Assembly (NCBI GenBank): GCA_041164825.1
Contig: JBEAOO010000264.1
Location: forward strand, 1 to 22,611
DNA length: 22,611 bases
Reading direction: 5' to 3'
From: JBEAOO01 sp041164825
GTDB taxonomy: Bacteria > Pseudomonadota > Gammaproteobacteria > Burkholderiales > Burkholderiaceae_C
Shown: in pieces, positions 21,409 to 22,611 of the stretch
Layout: each line of letters opens with the position of its first letter
Numbering within the stretch: position 1 is the stretch's first letter
Translations under genes and position numbers: made by a program
The notes under the pieces: model-generated
Database searches by the model: none
Told to the model about the DNA's origin: nothing
The model's input: only the letters and a program-made list of their open reading frames with translations

Positions 21409-22464
21409 TCAGGCCGCGGCTTCGCGGTAGTGCACATCGCTCACAGCGCGCAGGCGCTCGGCGGCTTGTTCGGGGGTCAGGTCACGCTGCGCTTCGGCCA
21501 GCATCTCGAAGCCGACCATGAACTTGCGCACCGTGGCGCTGCGCAGCAGCGGTGGGTAGAAGTGGGCGTGCAGCTGCCAGGCCGGGTCGGCGCTGCCATC
21601 CAACGCAAAGGGCGCGCCGTGCCAGCCCATCGAGTACGGGAAGCTGCACTGGAACAGGTTGTCGCAGCGGCTGGTGAGCTGCTTGAGCGCCAGCGCCAAG
21701 TCAGCGCGCTGCGCGGCCGTGAGCTGCGGCAGCTGCTGCACACCAAAACGCGGCAGCAGCAGGGTCTCAAACGGCCAGGTGGCCCAGAAGGGCACGATGG
21801 CCAGCCAGTGTTCGGTTTGCACCACCACGCGCTCGCCCGCGGCGGCCTCGCGCTCGGCCACGTCCAGCAGCATCGGCCGGCCGTGTTCAGCAAAGTAAGC
21901 GCGCTGGTGCTGGTCTTCGGTGGCGGCTTCGTTGGGCAGGTGGCCGGTGGCCCAAATTTGGCCGTGCGGGTGCGGCTGCGAGCAGCCCATCACCGCGCCC
22001 TTGTTTTCGAACACCTGCACCCACGGGTGGCTGCGGCCGAGTTCGGCGCTTTGTTCGCACCAGGTGTCGACCACGGTGGTGAGGGCGGGCAGCGAGAGCT
22101 CGGGCAGCGTGCGCGCGTGGTCGGGCGAAAAGCAGATCACCCGGCTGGTGCCGCGCGCGGCTTGTTGCTGGAACAGCGGGTCGCTGCTGGCGGGCGCATC
22201 GGGCACCTGCGGCATCAGCGCCGCGTGGTCGTTGGTGAACACGAAGGTGCCGGTGTAGGCCGGGTTCACGTCACCGCTGACGCGGGTGTTGCCGGCGCAC
22301 AAAAAGCAGCCCGGGTCGTGTGCGGGCAGCACGGCTTCAGACGCGGCTTCTTGCTGGCCCTGCCAAGGCCGTTTGGCGCGGTGCGGTGACACCAGCACCC
22401 ACTGCCCGGTGAGCGGGTTGCGGCGGCGGTGGCTGTGGTCGGTGGGGTCGAAGGCGGTTGTCAT
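21409..22464 (-). CDS. galT: Galactose-1-phosphate uridylyltransferase
   Basis: GalT swaps UMP between UDP-glucose and galactose 1-phosphate. The 351-residue product matches the family length (about 350). The active-site HPHGQ (165-169) has His167 as the nucleotidylated residue. Zinc-site residues Cys53 and Cys56 (CFLCAGN), His116 and His165 are present. ATG 22464 (MTTAFDP) is chosen; an in-frame TTG at 22476 is the alternative, and neither has a clear Shine-Dalgarno. It starts 22 nt after the preceding gene's stop, in one operon with galK. galE and galM are not in the window. Confidence 0.97.
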   Translation of the reverse strand: MTTAFDPTDHSHRRRNPLTGQWVLVSPHRAKRPWQGQQEAASEAVLPAHDPGCFLCAGNTRVSGDVNPAYTGTFVFTNDHAALMPQVPDAPASSDPLFQQQAARGTSRVICFSPDHARTLPELSLPALTTVVDTWCEQSAELGRSHPWVQVFENKGAVMGCSQPHPHGQIWATGHLPNEAATEDQHQRAYFAEHGRPMLLDVAEREAAAGERVVVQTEHWLAIVPFWATWPFETLLLPRFGVQQLPQLTAAQRADLALALKQLTSRCDNLFQCSFPYSMGWHGAPFALDGSADPAWQLHAHFYPPLLRSATVRKFMVGFEMLAEAQRDLTPEQAAERLRAVSDVHYREAAA

Positions 22465-22486
22465 GGGGGGCAACAAGCTCAGGGGG

Positions 22487-22611
22487 TCAAACGCGCTGCA
22501 GGCGCACGATGAAAGCGGTTTCGGCGTGCACGCGCGGCATCGGCAGGCCGGCGTGGGCCAGCCAGGCGCCGTCCATCACCACACCGCCGGGCGTGTTGAT
22601 CGCGTCGTGGA
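22487..22611 (-). CDS. C-terminal end of a probable GH36 alpha-galactosidase (partial)
   Basis: Only the last 41 codons lie in the window; the rest is beyond the right edge. The encoded end (VVMDGAWLAHAGLPMPRV, then ETAFIVRLQRV) resembles the C-terminal beta-sandwich of GH36 alpha-galactosidases, where a G-x-x-L-x-x-x-G-L-x-x-P-x-x pattern is common. Position directly upstream of galT and galK supports an enzyme that releases galactose from alpha-galactosides such as melibiose or raffinose. Another glycosidase is possible on this short evidence. Confidence 0.55.
   Translation of the reverse strand, partial: HDAINTPGGVVMDGAWLAHAGLPMPRVHAETAFIVRLQRV

Overview
The window is about 22.6 kb of dense, very GC-rich bacterial chromosome. 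The style of the encoded proteins suggests a betaproteobacterium of the order Burkholderiales: long ArgB with an N-terminal helix extension, a guanidinobutyrase-type ureohydrolase beside an NCS1 permease, and a ParB-like protein of a kind I know from Comamonadaceae-like genomes. This placement is an inference from protein resemblance, not a computed one. No rRNA, tRNA, CRISPR array, insertion sequence or phage gene was seen.

Left part (1-4606): purH (+) faces argB (-) across a clear bidirectional terminator at 1683-1712. Next, diverging from argB, is a + strand gene for an exported protein that looks like an outer-membrane beta-barrel.

Second part (4736-9904, all + strand): a BLUF blue-light sensor, a ParB/Srx-fold protein ending in a near-ideal leucine zipper, a small glycine-zipper lipoprotein, a VOC/glyoxalase-like protein, zwf (glucose-6-phosphate dehydrogenase, GTG start) and a second BLUF protein (GTG start). 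The two BLUF proteins are clear paralogues. They share the flavin-contact Tyr, Asn and Gln at identical positions, but the second has Cys where the first has the conserved Trp, and it carries a 62-residue tail that runs into the 3' end of ruvC on the other strand. A structured intergenic stretch lies between zwf and the second BLUF gene.

Third part (9882-18016, all - strand), read from right to left: guanidinobutyrase, NCS1 permease, SnoaL-like protein, aldehyde dehydrogenase, metallo-beta-lactamase-fold hydrolase, two PlsC-type acyltransferases, a CdsA/YnbB-type cytidylyltransferase, then ruvC. The first five look like a tightly coupled catabolic operon (two ATGA start/stop overlaps) for guanidino compounds: uptake, oxidation of the aldehyde, then hydrolysis to GABA and urea. 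A divergent LysR regulator at 18221-19171 probably controls it, and a perfect 9-bp inverted repeat lies in the shared promoter region. The acyltransferase/CdsA group looks like a lipid-modification cassette.

Right part (19218-22611, - strand): a Leloir galactose operon with the 3' end of a probable GH36 alpha-galactosidase (cut by the window edge), galT, galK and a YghZ-like aldo/keto reductase that overlaps galK. No intergenic gap exceeds 300 bases. The most unusual material is the BLUF / ParB-zipper / zwf / BLUF segment.
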